In this document: positions 53,403 to 62,179 of the stretch, one piece after another
Layout: the number at the start of each line of letters is the position of its first letter
Position numbering within the stretch: position 1 is the first letter of the stretch
From: PNNG01 sp046291695
GTDB taxonomy: Bacteria > Bacteroidota > Bacteroidia > UBA7662
Direction: 5' to 3'
NCBI GenBank assembly: GCA_046291695.1
Contig: JBKBSO010000005.1
Span: forward strand, 1 to 64,000
DNA length: 64,000 bases
The notes under the pieces: generated by a model
Databases searched by the model: none
What the model was told of the DNA's origin: nothing
The model's input: the letters and a program-made list of their open reading frames with translations, nothing else
Translations under genes and position numbers: made by a program

Positions 53403-53683
53403 TCAACGGCTACTTTTTCATGGTTTCTGCTGATGGCATAGAACAGGAGGGTATTTTGCCATTTCGAAAAAAGAAAGTCAGCTAGCTCGCATTGAAAGCC
53501 GCATTTAGCCCAAGCCAATTCAAATGTTCCCTGCAGCTTTTGTCTTTTTTTTGTCAGATTGGGTGGGGTCGGTTTTAAGTGGGCATATTTTTTTTCAGAT
53601 TTGGCACACCGTTTGATAAAAACGACGCGTCGGAACGATGACAAAATCGCCCCGGCACAAACCCAATTTAACAACCCAATTTA

Positions 53684-54712
53684 ATGAACCCAATGACCTT
53701 AACCAAAGGCCCACTCGTGCGTATGTCTATCATCCGCGACATTGTATTTTTTGCACAAAAACACGGTGCCGAACCCGAAATTACCCTTCGTGCTGCCGGA
53801 TTAACCAGTGAACAGCTTCAGCAACCCGACTTGATGATTAGTAGGGCCCAATCGCACGATATCTGGGAATCAGTGGTGAACCAAACCGGCAACCTGAACC
53901 TTGGCCTTGAAATGGGCCGCCAAATCAACCCGTCCATTTTGGGGGTTGTGGGCCATTTGTACCAGGCTTGTCCCCACCTGCTTGAGGCCATGCGTTGTGT
54001 AGAGCGGTTTAACCCGCTTTTTGGAAATTCCATTAGCATCAATTTGCTCGAAGAAGCCAATCGGGTAGGCTTACGCTTTACCCAGCCAGGCATTGGCAGC
54101 TTGCAGCACATGGGGGCCCGCCAAAGCCTCGATGCCTGGATGAGTGCGACCCGACATACTTTTCGACAGATCGCTGCCCGGGTGCCAGAACCTATTCAGC
54201 TCCAAATCAGCTGCTGGCATGCCGAGCGGGAAACGGATTACCGACGCTATTTCGGAACAGCCCGCATTCTGCTAAAAGCAGAAACCGACATCATCTGGTT
54301 CGAAAGAACGGCAGTAGAAAGTCCACTCATTACATCCGACCCTGAACTTTATCAATATTTTATGAAACTCGCCCAACAAAAACTCGACGAATTGCAAGGA
54401 CGCGACCGTATTGTAAATCAATTAAAAGAGTTGCTTTTTAAAACTTTTAATAATGGCTTTCATGGGATTGAATTCATAGCCGATGCCATGCACATGACGC
54501 CTCGTACGCTACAGCGCCGGTTACAGGCCCAGGGATACACGTTTAGCCAAATTCTGGAGGAATCAAAACAGGAAATGTCGATGCGCCTGTTGCGTAGTCG
54601 CCAGTACAGCATATCTGAAGTGGCCTATATGCTCGGCTTCAGTGAGCCAGGTAGCTTTTCCAGAAGTTTTAGAAAATGGACTGGAATTACACCCCGAAAT
54701 TTCATGAATTAA
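53684..54712 (+). CDS. AraC-family transcriptional regulator, OruR/ArgR-like
   Basis: A 342-residue regulator. The N-terminal half (about 15-230) resembles the AraC arabinose-binding domain of the OruR group (Arabinose_bd): SIIRDIVFFAQKHGAEPEITLRAAGL and QSLDAWMSATRHTFRQIA. The C-terminal part has the two HTH motifs of AraC (about 245-342), ending SEVAYMLGFSEPGSFSRSFRKWTGITPRNF, the family signature. Its target is unknown. It lies convergent with the ParM-like gene with a terminator between. Confidence 0.9.
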   Translation: MNPMTLTKGPLVRMSIIRDIVFFAQKHGAEPEITLRAAGLTSEQLQQPDLMISRAQSHDIWESVVNQTGNLNLGLEMGRQINPSILGVVGHLYQACPHLLEAMRCVERFNPLFGNSISINLLEEANRVGLRFTQPGIGSLQHMGARQSLDAWMSATRHTFRQIAARVPEPIQLQISCWHAERETDYRRYFGTARILLKAETDIIWFERTAVESPLITSDPELYQYFMKLAQQKLDELQGRDRIVNQLKELLFKTFNNGFHGIEFIADAMHMTPRTLQRRLQAQGYTFSQILEESKQEMSMRLLRSRQYSISEVAYMLGFSEPGSFSRSFRKWTGITPRNFMN

Positions 54713-54844
54713 CGCACCCGCTTCGGTAACGAAGACCTGGTTTGACCAAATCCATCTGCTTTTGCTCCGCAGCATGCCCAGGCCTTCCGGGGTAATCTCG
54801 GGCTGCACCAACCTTTTGTTGGTAAAATACTTTATTGGATGAAC

Positions 54845-54873
54845 AAAGTGCCCGGATCTACCCGGGCACTTTT
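54845..54873. terminator. Bidirectional hairpin between AraC and ParM-like genes
   Basis: AAAGTGCCCGG pairs perfectly with CCGGGCACTTT around a short loop, 4 bp before the ParM-like stop. T-runs are short on both sides. Confidence 0.75.
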
Positions 54874-54876
54874 ATG

Positions 54877-56163
54877 CTACCACATGCCTGTTTTTAAAAA
54901 CTTGCCTAATCTGTCTTTGCTTTGTGGTGCCGAACTGCTTTTGCTACTGCTTCTGGGCATAGGATCATCTTCCAGCTTGTTAGCATCATGCACAGAATTT
55001 TGTGGTCCTAAAACAGATTCGTTTACTACGGCAGCCGGACTGCTTTTTGAGCTGTGGCCATTCGTTTCGCCTACTTTTGCAATCCTTTGATCGCTGTCAT
55101 TGGCTTGTTCAGAACGCTGCTGATTGGCTACTTTTTTCTGGGTATTTGTTTTGCCCATGCTCAGTATAGTAGTGGCATTCCCCAAATCGAGGCCAATGGC
55201 TGCAGATACGTCGCCCCCATTGAGTTCCATGCTGTTTATGCAATAACCTTTACTGGCTAAGCTGGCGGGGTCGTTAGGTACAATAATTTCAACGATGTCT
55301 TGAAACTCTTGTTTAAACTGTGCCAATAGCTCTTCGTAATGGGCTCCACCACCTACGAGGTACATTTTATCGGCACTTTGGAAATCGGTATCAACAAAAG
55401 CTTTGCGCAAGGCAGGTGAAATAACATCTTGGTAATACTGCTGCAGTACACGCTCGCGAACTTCACGTAAATCAACCCGTTTGCGATTGCTGAACAAAAA
55501 GCCTTTTTGAAAGGCTACATCCAACTGATGTTCATTCTTTAATTCAAGATAATATTGCTTACCTAGTTCATTCATAAGCAGATTTACAGCATAACGTAAA
55601 CCATTGGTTGAGATAGCTGTACGCTGTATGGTTCCTGTTTCGGTACTCATAATGGCTTCACAAGTGCCAAATCCAAGCGAAACAACAAAGAAGTTGCCAG
55701 CGGCTTTTGTTTCGCCTTTACGGAGGCCGAGTATACAACCCTGAATTTCGGGCATCACCTGAACCTTATCAACAGCAACGGGCAAATTGCGACGCATACC
55801 TGTGGAGTAGGTCGCTTGGTCAAATTCAACAATATGTTCTTTTTGAATGATGTTTACCGCTTGTTCGCGATAAAGTTGGTAGGTAGATGTAGGAAAGCCC
55901 GTAGTAACGGTTAATCGATTTTTACCGAGCTTATCAGCTGCCAATAGCAGGCCTGCTTTCATGAGCAGTTGGTATTCAAGCTCCCCGGGTGAAGAGTTGA
56001 TGTTTTTATGCGGCGAAACCCCTTCGGTGAGGGCAAGGTTGCCAATAACGTAAGCACGCCGCTTTTCAAGTAATTTGAGGCCGTTGAGTAAGTCGGGTGC
56101 TACCTCCCGCAATTCTACATTGTTTCCTTCGATTACACTAGGAAATTGAATCAGTTCAAACAT
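54877..56163 (-). CDS. ParM/StbA-like actin, apparently circularly permuted
   Basis: A 428-residue actin-fold protein similar in body to plasmid-segregation ParM: MPE with Glu139 (equivalent of the catalytic Glu of ParM), the phosphate-2 loop as VSLGFGT (161-167, with Ser where ParM has Asp), the adenosine motif LVGGGA (269-274), and a terminal GYCIN strand. The usual N-terminal phosphate-1 strand is absent; a clear copy, IGLDLGNATT (323-332), lies after the end of the actin core instead. It is followed by a Ser/Gln/Lys-rich disordered tail and a short basic-aromatic end. Start ATG 56163. The gene is chromosomal, with an AraC regulator and a dehydrogenase as neighbours; a partition site was not seen. 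Confidence 0.78.
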   Translation of the reverse strand: MFELIQFPSVIEGNNVELREVAPDLLNGLKLLEKRRAYVIGNLALTEGVSPHKNINSSPGELEYQLLMKAGLLLAADKLGKNRLTVTTGFPTSTYQLYREQAVNIIQKEHIVEFDQATYSTGMRRNLPVAVDKVQVMPEIQGCILGLRKGETKAAGNFFVVSLGFGTCEAIMSTETGTIQRTAISTNGLRYAVNLLMNELGKQYYLELKNEHQLDVAFQKGFLFSNRKRVDLREVRERVLQQYYQDVISPALRKAFVDTDFQSADKMYLVGGGAHYEELLAQFKQEFQDIVEIIVPNDPASLASKGYCINSMELNGGDVSAAIGLDLGNATTILSMGKTNTQKKVANQQRSEQANDSDQRIAKVGETNGHSSKSSPAAVVNESVLGPQNSVHDANKLEDDPMPRSSSKSSSAPQSKDRLGKFLKTGMW

Positions 56164-56389
56164 AGGAGCTTTAAGGTTTTGGTTGCTGAGAAACTCAGTT
56201 ACAAGAATAAATAATTGCAAATTAAGCAATCGTTAATTAAATAGTAGAAAAAAACACTAAAAAACCTCAAATTTCTTCAATGTTTACCTAACCTTTGCGC
56301 TGAAAATTAGTTTTTATTCACGTAAAAACTTAAAAAACCAATAGTTTAATATATAAACAAGGTTTGTTTTTTATCCCTTTATTTTAGAC

Positions 56390-57604
56390 TCATCCTTCAA
56401 AAGCATAGCCGCGACCAAGATATTCAAACGGCGCACGCAAGGCTCCATGGCTGCAAATGCTGGCCCGCTCAATCATATCGTGTTCGCCCCCCGACAGCAA
56501 TAAGTGCATGACATATTTCACCAGGTTGTAGCTGAATTCTTTCGAAGCATCTACCGGCAATTCGCAAGGTAAGTTGTCAACGGCCATTACGTCAATTGCT
56601 CCTAATGCATATGGATTGGTTTCTGTTTCGCGTATAGGGTCATAGCCATACACCGGATCAGGAATGGTACTGGCCCGCAAGGTACTGGGAATACTACCTT
56701 CTATGTCGCAGGTAATATCAGCTATGGTTTTGATGTTGAAATCTGCCTCACGCATATCGGCTTTTGTAAAAAACACGGGCGCCCGAGGATCCCAAAATAT
56801 GGTATTAATCATCAGGTCGGCCACACGGCAGTAAGGCGCAAAGATCGATACGTATTCACTCGGATGGGCATGAAAATGTGCCCCATCCCAGCTTAAGTCG
56901 TTTTTATGACGATACAAGTCTTTCGAACGCAGCTCACAATATACAGCCTCACGGAAACTTTCTTGAAGAAACTCCTCAGGACGAACTTTGCGTAAGCCGG
57001 CCACACTCAGCATTTCAACGGCCCCCGCACCTACACGTCCAGTGCCGGTTACCACTACTTTCATCGGTGGTAGGTTGATGCCTGTATAACTGGCGCGCAT
57101 TTCGGCATAATCTCTAAAGGCATGGGCCGGCTTGAGCTGGTAAGCTTTGGTGCGTTGCCCATACGCCAACAAACCGTTGTGGGTACCTACAACACCCGCA
57201 TAATGCCCAAAAGCTACGGCCCGCTTTCCATTGTCGAAGGTGATGAGCTCGTAATCAATCATCCTGATTTTTTTCTGCAATAAGGCCTGCATCAATTTGC
57301 GGTTGTATGGTTGACGCTTAATTACGTGCGAAAAAAACAAATAGGTTTTATTGGCGAGTAGCAAACTCACAGGCACTTCCTTTACACCCATTAAGATGTC
57401 ACAACTGCTGAGATCTTCACTAATGATGCAACCGGCTTGCTCATAGGCCGATTCCGGAAAACAGCGAATGTCGGAGGGCTGAACCAAAATCTCGAGCCCG
57501 CCATATTGCTGCAAGAGCTCCTGACAATGCTGTGGAATTAAAGGGACACGATGATCGGGGGGAACCTTTCCCTCGCGAATGATGCCTAGTCGAATATTTT
57601 GCAT
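56390..57604 (-). CDS. Alanine dehydrogenase / saccharopine dehydrogenase-like protein
   Basis: A 404-residue NAD(P)-dependent oxidoreductase of the alanine dehydrogenase/PNT family. The N-terminal part carries LGIIREGKVPPDHRVPLIP, DILMGVKEVP, and HVIKRQPYNR; the central Rossmann part has VVVTGTGRVGAGAVEML. The Bacteroidota version is often annotated as saccharopine dehydrogenase. The C-terminal segment AIDVMAVDNLPCELPVDASKEFSYNLVKYVMHLL belongs to the saccharopine-like group. Whether it acts on alanine or lysine-glutarate adducts is not decidable here. It stands 226 bp upstream of the ParM-like gene. Confidence 0.82.
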   Translation of the reverse strand: MQNIRLGIIREGKVPPDHRVPLIPQHCQELLQQYGGLEILVQPSDIRCFPESAYEQAGCIISEDLSSCDILMGVKEVPVSLLLANKTYLFFSHVIKRQPYNRKLMQALLQKKIRMIDYELITFDNGKRAVAFGHYAGVVGTHNGLLAYGQRTKAYQLKPAHAFRDYAEMRASYTGINLPPMKVVVTGTGRVGAGAVEMLSVAGLRKVRPEEFLQESFREAVYCELRSKDLYRHKNDLSWDGAHFHAHPSEYVSIFAPYCRVADLMINTIFWDPRAPVFFTKADMREADFNIKTIADITCDIEGSIPSTLRASTIPDPVYGYDPIRETETNPYALGAIDVMAVDNLPCELPVDASKEFSYNLVKYVMHLLLSGGEHDMIERASICSHGALRAPFEYLGRGYAFEG

Positions 57605-57648
57605 CCCACAAAGGAATCAGCTTCAGTGGTAATTGTCAAGCAAAAAAC

Positions 57649-58581
57649 TTAAAACCAACGCACCCGCTTAAAAAGAAGGTAAACGCCTAAAATAATCAGG
57701 CTACTGCTGCTTAATACCACATAAAAAGCTTCCGATTCATCTTGCCAGGGCAAAGGCACATTCATGCCGTATAAACTAGCAAATAGGGTAGGAATGGCCA
57801 AACAAATGGTTACAAAGGTGAGCGTCTTCATCACATTGTTCATGTTGTTGTTGATCACCGATGAATAGGCTTCCATCATTTGCCCCAATACCCGAATGCT
57901 GATGTTGGTCATCTGTATGGCCTGCTGGTTTTCAATCATTACATCTTCCAGCAAATCGTCATCTTCTTCGTACGATGCAAATATGCGCAGTCGCCTTAAG
58001 CGCTCCATCATGGCACCATTGGCCTGTAAAGCCGTGGTATAATAAATAAGCGCCTTTTCGTACTTCAATAACTCCATGATTTCACGATTACGCAACGAGC
58101 TCTCTAACTCATCTTCGAGCCGCTCCACAATCTTGTTGATGTTACGTAGGTGCAAAAGGTATTTGCTTGCCGTTTTGAGCATGAGCTGCAACAAAAACTT
58201 GTTCTTTTTGCCCGTACTGAAACCTTTTACCCGCTCTTTGATGAATTCCTGAATAATGACGTTCTCCTCCTTGCAAATGGTGATGGTCATGTTTTCTGTT
58301 AAGAAAATCATCAAGGGTATGGTGGTGAAGGGTGTATCGTGCTCTACCCCGCGGAAATGCGGCAATCGAATCACTACCAACAAATAGTCGTCTTCCTTTT
58401 CTACCCGCGATAACTCGTCGATGTCGAGTGAGTCGGTAAGGTACTCCAATACAAGCGGACAGTTTTTTTCTATCCAGTGCCGCTCCTCAAATGTAGGATC
58501 CACAATGTTTACCCAGGTGCTGTCGCCAAGGGTATCTACCTCGTACAACTGGGCCTTGCTCGTCTGGAATAATTGAATCAT
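57649..58581 (-). CDS. corA: CorA-family magnesium/cobalt transporter
   Basis: A 310-residue inner-membrane channel. The long N-terminal cytoplasmic domain ends in a long helix (about 130-250); two transmembrane helices at about 255-275 and 287-306 follow, with the diagnostic GMN motif (ASLYGMNVPLP). Its size and motif are normal for CorA. It transports Mg2+ or other divalent cations. Confidence 0.93.
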   Translation of the reverse strand: MIQLFQTSKAQLYEVDTLGDSTWVNIVDPTFEERHWIEKNCPLVLEYLTDSLDIDELSRVEKEDDYLLVVIRLPHFRGVEHDTPFTTIPLMIFLTENMTITICKEENVIIQEFIKERVKGFSTGKKNKFLLQLMLKTASKYLLHLRNINKIVERLEDELESSLRNREIMELLKYEKALIYYTTALQANGAMMERLRRLRIFASYEEDDDLLEDVMIENQQAIQMTNISIRVLGQMMEAYSSVINNNMNNVMKTLTFVTICLAIPTLFASLYGMNVPLPWQDESEAFYVVLSSSSLIILGVYLLFKRVRWF

Positions 58582-58711
58582 ACCACCTTACTTTGTTAAC
58601 GCCATACACAACAGCCTGCGCAAAATTAGTTTTTTCCATGGCTAAACAAACCATATGGGTCGATTTGTTTTATCTCCAACCAGCCTTCCCCCTTAGACTG
58701 GCTATTTTTCT

Positions 58712-58719
58712 TAAATTTG
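58712..58719 (+). promoter_or_regulatory. -7 promoter element of hutU
   Basis: TAAATTTG matches TAnnTTTG, 21 bp upstream of the ATG 58741. No firm -33 box. Confidence 0.45.
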
Positions 58720-58740
58720 CAACCTTTAAAATCAGTTTTT

Positions 58741-60420
58741 ATGGCAACCACCCATCCACAAAAGTTAAACATGGCGCAACATCCAACCCCAACCGGCACC
58801 CAATTGCAGTGCAAAGGCTGGGTGCAGGAAGCCGCCTTGCGTATGCTGCACAACAACCTGGATCCTGAAGTAGCCGAAAGGCCTGAAGATTTGATTGTGT
58901 ACGGAGGTCGTGGTAAAGCTGCCAGAAATGTGGAGTCCTTTCATTTGATCGTAAAGGCACTCAAAGATTTGAACGATGACGAAACCCTGCTGATTCAAAG
59001 TGGAAAGCCAGTGGCCATACTGCCTTCGCACAAAGACGCACCTCGGGTAATCATCTCCAACTCCATGTTGGTGCCGAATTGGGCCAATTGGGAGCATTTC
59101 GATGAATTGGATAAAAAAGGTTTGATGATGTACGGCCAAATGACGGCCGGCAGCTGGATTTACATCGGCTCTCAGGGCATTGTGCAGGGTACCTACGAGA
59201 CTTTCAATGCCGTGGCCGAAAAGCACTTTGGTGGCAGTTTGAAGGGCAAATTGTGCGTGACCGCCGGTTTGGGCGGCATGGGTGGCGCTCAGCCCCTGGC
59301 CATCACCATGGCCGAAGGTGTATGTTTGGCCGCCGAAGTAGAGGAGTGGCGCGCCCAAAAACGTGTAGAAACCCGCTACCTCGATTTTGTGGAACACGAT
59401 ATCGATAAAGCCATAGACCGTGCCCTGGAATTTGCCAAAACTGGCGATAATAAAAGCATAGGCGTAATTTGTACAGCAGTCGATTTGCTCGAACGATTGA
59501 ACGAGCGCGGCATTATACCCGATGTGCTCACCGACCAGACCTCAGCACATGATCCGCTGGTGGGTTATATTCCCCAGGGAATGACCAACGAACAGGCCAA
59601 TGTACTGCGCGAAACCAATCAGGAAGCTTATTTGAAAGCGGCCTACGAGGCCATGCGCCGCCACACCGAACTGATGGTGGAGCTGCAATCCAAAGGCGCC
59701 ATTACTTTCGATTACGGCAACAACTTGCGTGGCCGCGCCCTCGAAGCTGGCTACACCCACGCTTTCGATTTCCCCGGTTTTGTACCGGCTTACATCCGCC
59801 CGCTTTTCTGCGAAGGCAAAGGGCCTTTCCGCTGGGCAGCACTTTCGGGCGATCCTGAAGACATTCGGGTAACCGACGAACTCATGCTGGAGCTGTTCCC
59901 CAACGACAAAGGCCTGCACCGCTGGATCAAAATGGCACAAGAACGCATTGCCTTCCAAGGCTTACCGGCACGTATCTGTTGGATTGGTCAGGGCGACCGC
60001 GAAAAAGCCGGCCTGGCCTTTAACGAATTGGTACGCACAGGCAAAGTGAAAGCACCTATTGTGATTGGCCGCGACCACCTCGATACCGGCTCCGTTGCCT
60101 CTCCCAACCGCGAAACCGAAGCCATGCTCGATGGTTCCGACGCCGTTGCCGACTGGCCTATCCTCAACGCCCTCATCAACACAGCGGGCGGCGCCAGCTG
60201 GGTAAGTCTGCACCACGGCGGTGGGGTAGGTATGGGTTATTCCATCCACTCCGGCATGGTCATCGTAGCCGACGGCACCGACGATGCCGCCCGCCGCCTC
60301 AAGCGTGTACTCCACAACGACCCCGCCATGGGCGTTATCCGGCACATGGATGCGGGCTACGACATTGCCACGGATACGGCGCGCAAACATAGGTTGGATA
60401 TACGGGAGCGGTTGAAGTAA
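58741..60420 (+). CDS. hutU: Urocanate hydratase
   Basis: A 559-residue enzyme of histidine breakdown, which turns urocanate into 4-imidazolone-5-propionate. It contains the family blocks LIVYGGRGKAARNVESF, IYIGSQGIVQGTYETF, VTAGLGGMGGAQPLA (NAD binding), FDYGNNLRGRA and SWVSLHHGGGVGMGYSIHSGMV. The start is ATG 58741, since the TTG start upstream adds eight weak residues. The rest of the hut pathway (hutH, hutI, hutG) is not adjacent. An Lrp regulator lies convergently downstream. Confidence 0.97.
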   Translation: MATTHPQKLNMAQHPTPTGTQLQCKGWVQEAALRMLHNNLDPEVAERPEDLIVYGGRGKAARNVESFHLIVKALKDLNDDETLLIQSGKPVAILPSHKDAPRVIISNSMLVPNWANWEHFDELDKKGLMMYGQMTAGSWIYIGSQGIVQGTYETFNAVAEKHFGGSLKGKLCVTAGLGGMGGAQPLAITMAEGVCLAAEVEEWRAQKRVETRYLDFVEHDIDKAIDRALEFAKTGDNKSIGVICTAVDLLERLNERGIIPDVLTDQTSAHDPLVGYIPQGMTNEQANVLRETNQEAYLKAAYEAMRRHTELMVELQSKGAITFDYGNNLRGRALEAGYTHAFDFPGFVPAYIRPLFCEGKGPFRWAALSGDPEDIRVTDELMLELFPNDKGLHRWIKMAQERIAFQGLPARICWIGQGDREKAGLAFNELVRTGKVKAPIVIGRDHLDTGSVASPNRETEAMLDGSDAVADWPILNALINTAGGASWVSLHHGGGVGMGYSIHSGMVIVADGTDDAARRLKRVLHNDPAMGVIRHMDAGYDIATDTARKHRLDIRERLK

Positions 60421-60510
60421 GAAGCTTTTAGCCGTCAAGTTTCCGACCTGAATATCAGCAAGCAGAAAGTTTTGGGTGCAAAGTAAATCAGCCTCACCAT
60501 TCCAATCTCT

Positions 60511-60975
60511 TTACACCGGCAACTTCAAACTTCGCTGTATCGAATTTTCGAGGCTGATGAAGGTCTCGGTGCGTCGCACCCCGTCGATGGCCTGCACTTG
60601 ATCGTTGAGAATACTACGCAGGTGCTCGGTATTTTGGCATATTAGTTTACAAAAAATACTGTAATTGCCGGTGATATAATGGGCTTCTACAATCTCGGGC
60701 ACCAACTCCAACTGCTTAATCACTTCTTTATAGGCCGAGCCTTTTTCGAGATAGATGCCTATATAGGCCGTAAGATCGTAGCCCAAACTGCTGTAATCTA
60801 CCAAAAGCCGAGCACCTTTAACCAAACCGGCTTGCTCCATTTTTTTCATTCGTACGTGCACCGTCCCATCGGATACCGGAATCGATTGGGCGATTTTAGT
60901 GTATGTGGTCTTGGCATCTTCCATTAAACTGTTCAGAATAATGCGATCGGTTTTGTCGGTTTCGTAATGGCTCAT
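60511..60975 (-). CDS. Lrp/AsnC-family transcriptional regulator
   Basis: A 154-residue regulator with the AsnC-type N-terminal winged helix (LDKTDRIILNSLMEDAKTTYTKIAQSIPVSDGTVHVRMKKMEQAGLV) and a C-terminal RAM domain (about 70-150) that binds an amino acid: TAYIGIYLEKGS... VEAHYITGNYSIFCKLI. It probably senses an amino acid to tune amino acid metabolism; the ligand is unknown. It is convergent with hutU and divergent from the tRNA-like RNA gene. Confidence 0.92.
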   Translation of the reverse strand: MSHYETDKTDRIILNSLMEDAKTTYTKIAQSIPVSDGTVHVRMKKMEQAGLVKGARLLVDYSSLGYDLTAYIGIYLEKGSAYKEVIKQLELVPEIVEAHYITGNYSIFCKLICQNTEHLRSILNDQVQAIDGVRRTETFISLENSIQRSLKLPV

Positions 60976-61088
60976 AAGTTTATGATTTTCGAATGATAAA
61001 GATTCATTGAATCTGGTGTGATTTTTTTCGAATTAACTAAACTTTTTGAAATTTGTAAAATAAATTTTTATCGAAATGCCATAATGCT

Positions 61089-61096
61089 TAGTTTTG
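61089..61096 (+). promoter_or_regulatory. -7 element for the tRNA-like RNA
   Basis: TAGTTTTG matches TAnnTTTG and lies 20 bp before the first base of the tRNA-like acceptor stem. The region before it is AT-rich. No -33 box is clear. Confidence 0.5.
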
Positions 61097-61115
61097 ATTT
61101 AATGAATAACCATAC

Positions 61116-61242
61116 TGTGGGGTGGTGAAACAGGCAGACATGCCCTCCTGTCGCGGGGGTGGAGATGAGGCCATAAATCTGGCAGCCAAGGCTGGTCACG
61201 ACTAAGCCCTCCGTGAAGGTTCGACTCCTTCCCCTACAGCCA
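61116..61242 (+). ncRNA. Unusual tRNA-like RNA, anticodon GUC, long variable region
   Basis: A 127-nt gene with almost all tRNA parts. Acceptor TGTGGGG (61116-61122) pairs with CCCTACA (61232-61238) with one G-U, then discriminator G and encoded CCA (61240-61242). The D arm GTG..CAT with GG in the loop is like tRNA-Leu. The anticodon arm is CCCTC / GGGGG around the 7-nt loop CTGTCGC (61148-61154), so the anticodon is GUC (Asp). The T arm is GAAGG TTCGACT CCTTC (61215-61231). What is abnormal is the 55-nt variable region (61160-61214), closed by GGAG/CTCC with two small hairpins inside. G10, G34, U35, C36, C38 and G73, which are the known E. coli aspartyl-tRNA identity elements, are all present. 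A -7 element precedes it and a terminator follows. It could be an Asp-accepting tRNA, a decayed gene or a specialised RNA. Confidence 0.72.
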
Positions 61243-61243
61243 T

Positions 61244-61279
61244 AAAAAAAGCTCATCCACTTGAAGGATGAGCTTTTTT
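61244..61279. terminator. Bidirectional terminator between the tRNA-like RNA and dapA
   Basis: GCTCATCC / GGATGAGC with a 7-nt loop, with A-run on the left and six T on the right. It serves the RNA gene on the plus strand and dapA on the minus strand. Confidence 0.92.
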
Positions 61280-61294
61280 GTAGGAGCTAGTTGC

Positions 61295-62179
61295 TTAAGC
61301 CTCGAGTTGTGCCAAAAGCGTTTTTATCTCGGAAGAGAGGTCTTCGGTAGCGCTGATCAAAGGCAAACGCAAATCATTGGCAATCAAACCGCGTGCATGC
61401 AGTAATGCCTTTATGCCGGTAGGATTTCCTTCCTTAAAAATGGCGTGCATCAGGGGCAATAAATCGTAATGCAACTTACGGGCGCTGTTAAAATCGCCAG
61501 CCAAAGCGTAGCGCACCATGGCACTGAATTGCGCGGGACAGCCATTGGCAATAACCGAAATCACACCATCAACGCCCATGGCCAATAGGGGCAGGCTGAT
61601 CACATCATCGCCTGAATAAACCTTAAAGCCATCGGGACGGTGCTTCAAAATCTCCATGATTTGAACCAGATCGCCAGAGGCTTCCTTGGTGGCCACAATG
61701 TTCTTAAAATCACTGGCCAAACGCAAAGTGGTTTCTGCTGAAATATTGCAGCCACTGCGTGAAGGCACGTTGTATAAAATAATCGGCAAGTCGGTATGCT
61801 CCGATATGGCTTTATAATGTGCATAAAGCCCGGTTTGGGTCGGTTTGTTGTAATAAGGGGTTACCGATAACAGCGCAGTAATGCCCTGCATATCAAAACT
61901 GTCCATATGGTCGAGCAATTCAAGGGTGTCGTTACCACCCATGCCCAAGACCACAGGTACCCGTCCGTTTACTGCTTCCTTTACCGATTGCAGCACTTCC
62001 ATACGGTCGTGTTTGCTTAAAGTTGGGGTTTCAGCAGTGGTTCCCAGGGCCACCACATATTCAACACCACCGGTTATGATAAAATCAACAACACGGTGCA
62101 GCGCAGCATGGTCAATTTTTTTGGCTGCATCAAATGGGGTAATTACGGCTACTCCCGTACCTGAAAGGTTAAACGACAT
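61295..62179 (-). CDS. dapA: 4-hydroxy-tetrahydrodipicolinate synthase
   Basis: A 294-residue class I aldolase that condenses pyruvate with aspartate-semialdehyde in the lysine/diaminopimelate pathway. It has GTTAE (46-50), the catalytic Tyr136 in LYNVPSRSG, the Schiff base Lys165 in ATKEASGDL, and the PYYNKPTQTGLYAHY loop. The start is ATG 62179; it overlaps the upstream 169-residue gene by 11 bp. Length is normal. Confidence 0.96.
   Translation of the reverse strand: MSFNLSGTGVAVITPFDAAKKIDHAALHRVVDFIITGGVEYVVALGTTAETPTLSKHDRMEVLQSVKEAVNGRVPVVLGMGGNDTLELLDHMDSFDMQGITALLSVTPYYNKPTQTGLYAHYKAISEHTDLPIILYNVPSRSGCNISAETTLRLASDFKNIVATKEASGDLVQIMEILKHRPDGFKVYSGDDVISLPLLAMGVDGVISVIANGCPAQFSAMVRYALAGDFNSARKLHYDLLPLMHAIFKEGNPTGIKALLHARGLIANDLRLPLISATEDLSSEIKTLLAQLEA

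Noticed and set aside
61116..61242. tmRNA, SRP RNA or selenocysteine tRNA as an identity for the tRNA-like RNA
   Set aside because: There is no tag reading frame and the size is too short for tmRNA; the SRP GGAA-loop core is absent; the anticodon is GUC and not UCA.
61068..61256. Short minus-strand frame over the tRNA-like RNA
   Set aside because: It covers the RNA gene antisense and resembles the false proteins often annotated over tRNA genes.
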